From contig SADC01000284.1 in the NCBI GenBank assembly GCA_004194705.1, positions 1 through 64,000 of the forward strand: a DNA stretch of 64,000 nucleotides, written 5' to 3'. Both the position numbers and the translations under genes were made by a program. Under the pieces are notes generated by a model that was not told where the DNA came from, did not search any database, and saw only the letters and a program-made list of their open reading frames with translations. Shown here piece by piece: positions 62,980 to 64,000 of this stretch. This DNA comes from Ditylenchus dipsaci (lineage: Eukaryota > Nematoda > Chromadorea > Rhabditida > Anguinidae). Numbering within the stretch: position 1 is the first letter of the stretch; the number at the start of each line of letters is the position of its first letter.

Positions 62980-64000
62980 AAAGCTGAAGGTAGAAATACA
63001 GCTAAGGGTAAAAGGGTAAGGTAATGGTGAAAGTTACAGGTAATGGTAAAAGGTAGGAGTAAAAATTGAAGGTAGAGGTAAGGGTAGAGGTAGGGGTAAA
63101 AGGTAGTGGTAAGGGTAAGGGTAGAGGTAAGGGTAAAAGTTGAAGGTAAAAAAGGTAGAGGTAGGGTAAAAGCTAGAGGTAAGAGTAAAAGTTAGAGGTA
63201 AGGGTAAAAGGTAGAGTTAAGGGTAATCTCTATTAATACGGGCCCAGGTATTAGTCCTTAGGCAGTGTTACAAATGTGATGCTACTCACAAGGGAGGGTC
63301 CCTGACTGTGACCTGGGGGAACTTCAATGAGAATTTTTTTTCTGCGTATTCTTGTAGAACGTGCCCAAGTTCCTGACAAATCTGGTAACACTTTACTTGA
63401 CCCCCCCCTTCCCCACGGCTGACCCACTTTTGATGACAATTTTGAAAAACCGATTGCATATTCGTGTTTCTCGACCCCGATTTAGACGCGAATTTACCAA
63501 TCGTTTCAGGTAAAGTGAAAAAAAAATTTTTCAAACCACAGGGGGGGGGGTATCATTAATTTTAGTCAAAATTTGAAAAATTTGAATTCGCGCCTTTTGA
63601 ATTTGAAGGTATTAAGGGCTGTATAGGAAGAGGAAGGGAATAAAAAAGTCCACTTTTATGTCAGAACGTTAGAAAAAACATATATTGGTATATTCTGGCT
63701 GTCTTACCATGTTTTTTAACTGAGCCGTGGCAAAAAGAGCCTCTATATGCATTTTATGATCAAGAGTACTTCTCGGAATCATGTCTAAGGTAAGTGAGTG
63801 CGCGCATCTCTAACTCTCAAGCCCCTGCGCCCCCTTCGGGAGCGCAGGGGGCTTGGAGTTGAGATGCGCACACCCACATACCTTAGACACAAATCACTCG
63901 AAAGTGACTCTGGATGCATGAAAAAACATGCATACCAGAGTTATTTATGCGGTAGGCCCCAGTATTCAAAACTATGTTCAACATCTTCTTGTTAGTGGCC
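62980..64000. repeat. 1.02-kb direct repeat, copy 2
   Basis: Nearly identical to 42955-43990: GGTAAG array, GGGCCCAGG boundary at 63245, then family FA with the hairpin (63781-63889), running off the window. Differences are mostly 1-base indels in G, C or A runs. Confidence 0.9.

Larger units (their letters stand above)
61588..63250 (+). mobile_element. Harbinger element with long GGTAAG terminal arrays
   Basis: The left end (CCAGGGCCCGTATTA then TTACCC arrays, 61588-61785 and 62220-62290) is mirrored by the right (GGTAAG arrays 62985-63220 then TTAATACGGGCCCAGG). A separate MITE (61789-62217) is inserted in the left array. The leader (GTTCGTTTTTCATTGTTGTG) matches the leader of the Myb-bearing element near 2.2 kb. 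Only the transposase C-terminus remains. Confidence 0.75.

Overview
The window is animal nuclear DNA. It holds an Lhx2/9-type LIM-homeobox gene, a MOSPD1/3-type MSP-domain gene and two DDX3/PL10 RNA-helicase genes, all interrupted by spliceosomal introns. Most exon-exon gaps in the conserved genes are only 44-55 nt, and larger introns are enlarged mainly by transposon debris. Three introns use GC-AG borders. I cannot name the species; a small-bodied invertebrate with compact ancestral genes later inflated by DNA transposons is my inference.

Layout. 1-4.2 kb: a Harbinger-type Myb/SANT gene and several foldback elements. 4.27-4.83 kb (-): a single-exon, single-pass membrane protein of unknown family. 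5.0-6.2 kb: a 1.19-kb near-perfect palindrome. 6.7-7.4 kb (+): an unknown multi-pass membrane protein. 7.5-13.4 kb: nested repeats. 13.46-18.62 kb (+): the Lhx2/9 gene. 19.6-20.4 kb: a decayed Merlin transposon. 21.06-25.72 kb (-): the MOSPD1/3 gene. 26-30.9 kb: repeats and possible non-coding gene flanks. 30.9-39.1 kb (-) and 45.3-47.7 kb (-): tandem DDX3 paralogues A and B with the same core intron positions, including a 24-nt micro-exon followed by a GC donor. 48.5-49.9 kb: a giant foldback. 52.7-53.3 kb (+): a candidate small acidic-tailed protein. 54.05-54.88 kb: an internally deleted Merlin element. 57.8-59.1 kb (+): a Ser-rich gene of unknown family, probably incomplete. 61.6-63.25 kb: a Harbinger element carrying the end of its transposase; the last kilobase is a near-copy of 42.96-43.99 kb.

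The genes do not form a pathway. The strongest structural themes are (i) a very dense population of inverted-repeat (foldback/MITE) elements from several superfamilies, many nested and sitting inside introns, and (ii) apparent -1 frameshifts in otherwise good coding sequence, each of which can be explained by one missing base in a short homopolymer run. The second pattern looks like assembly error rather than many independent pseudogenes.
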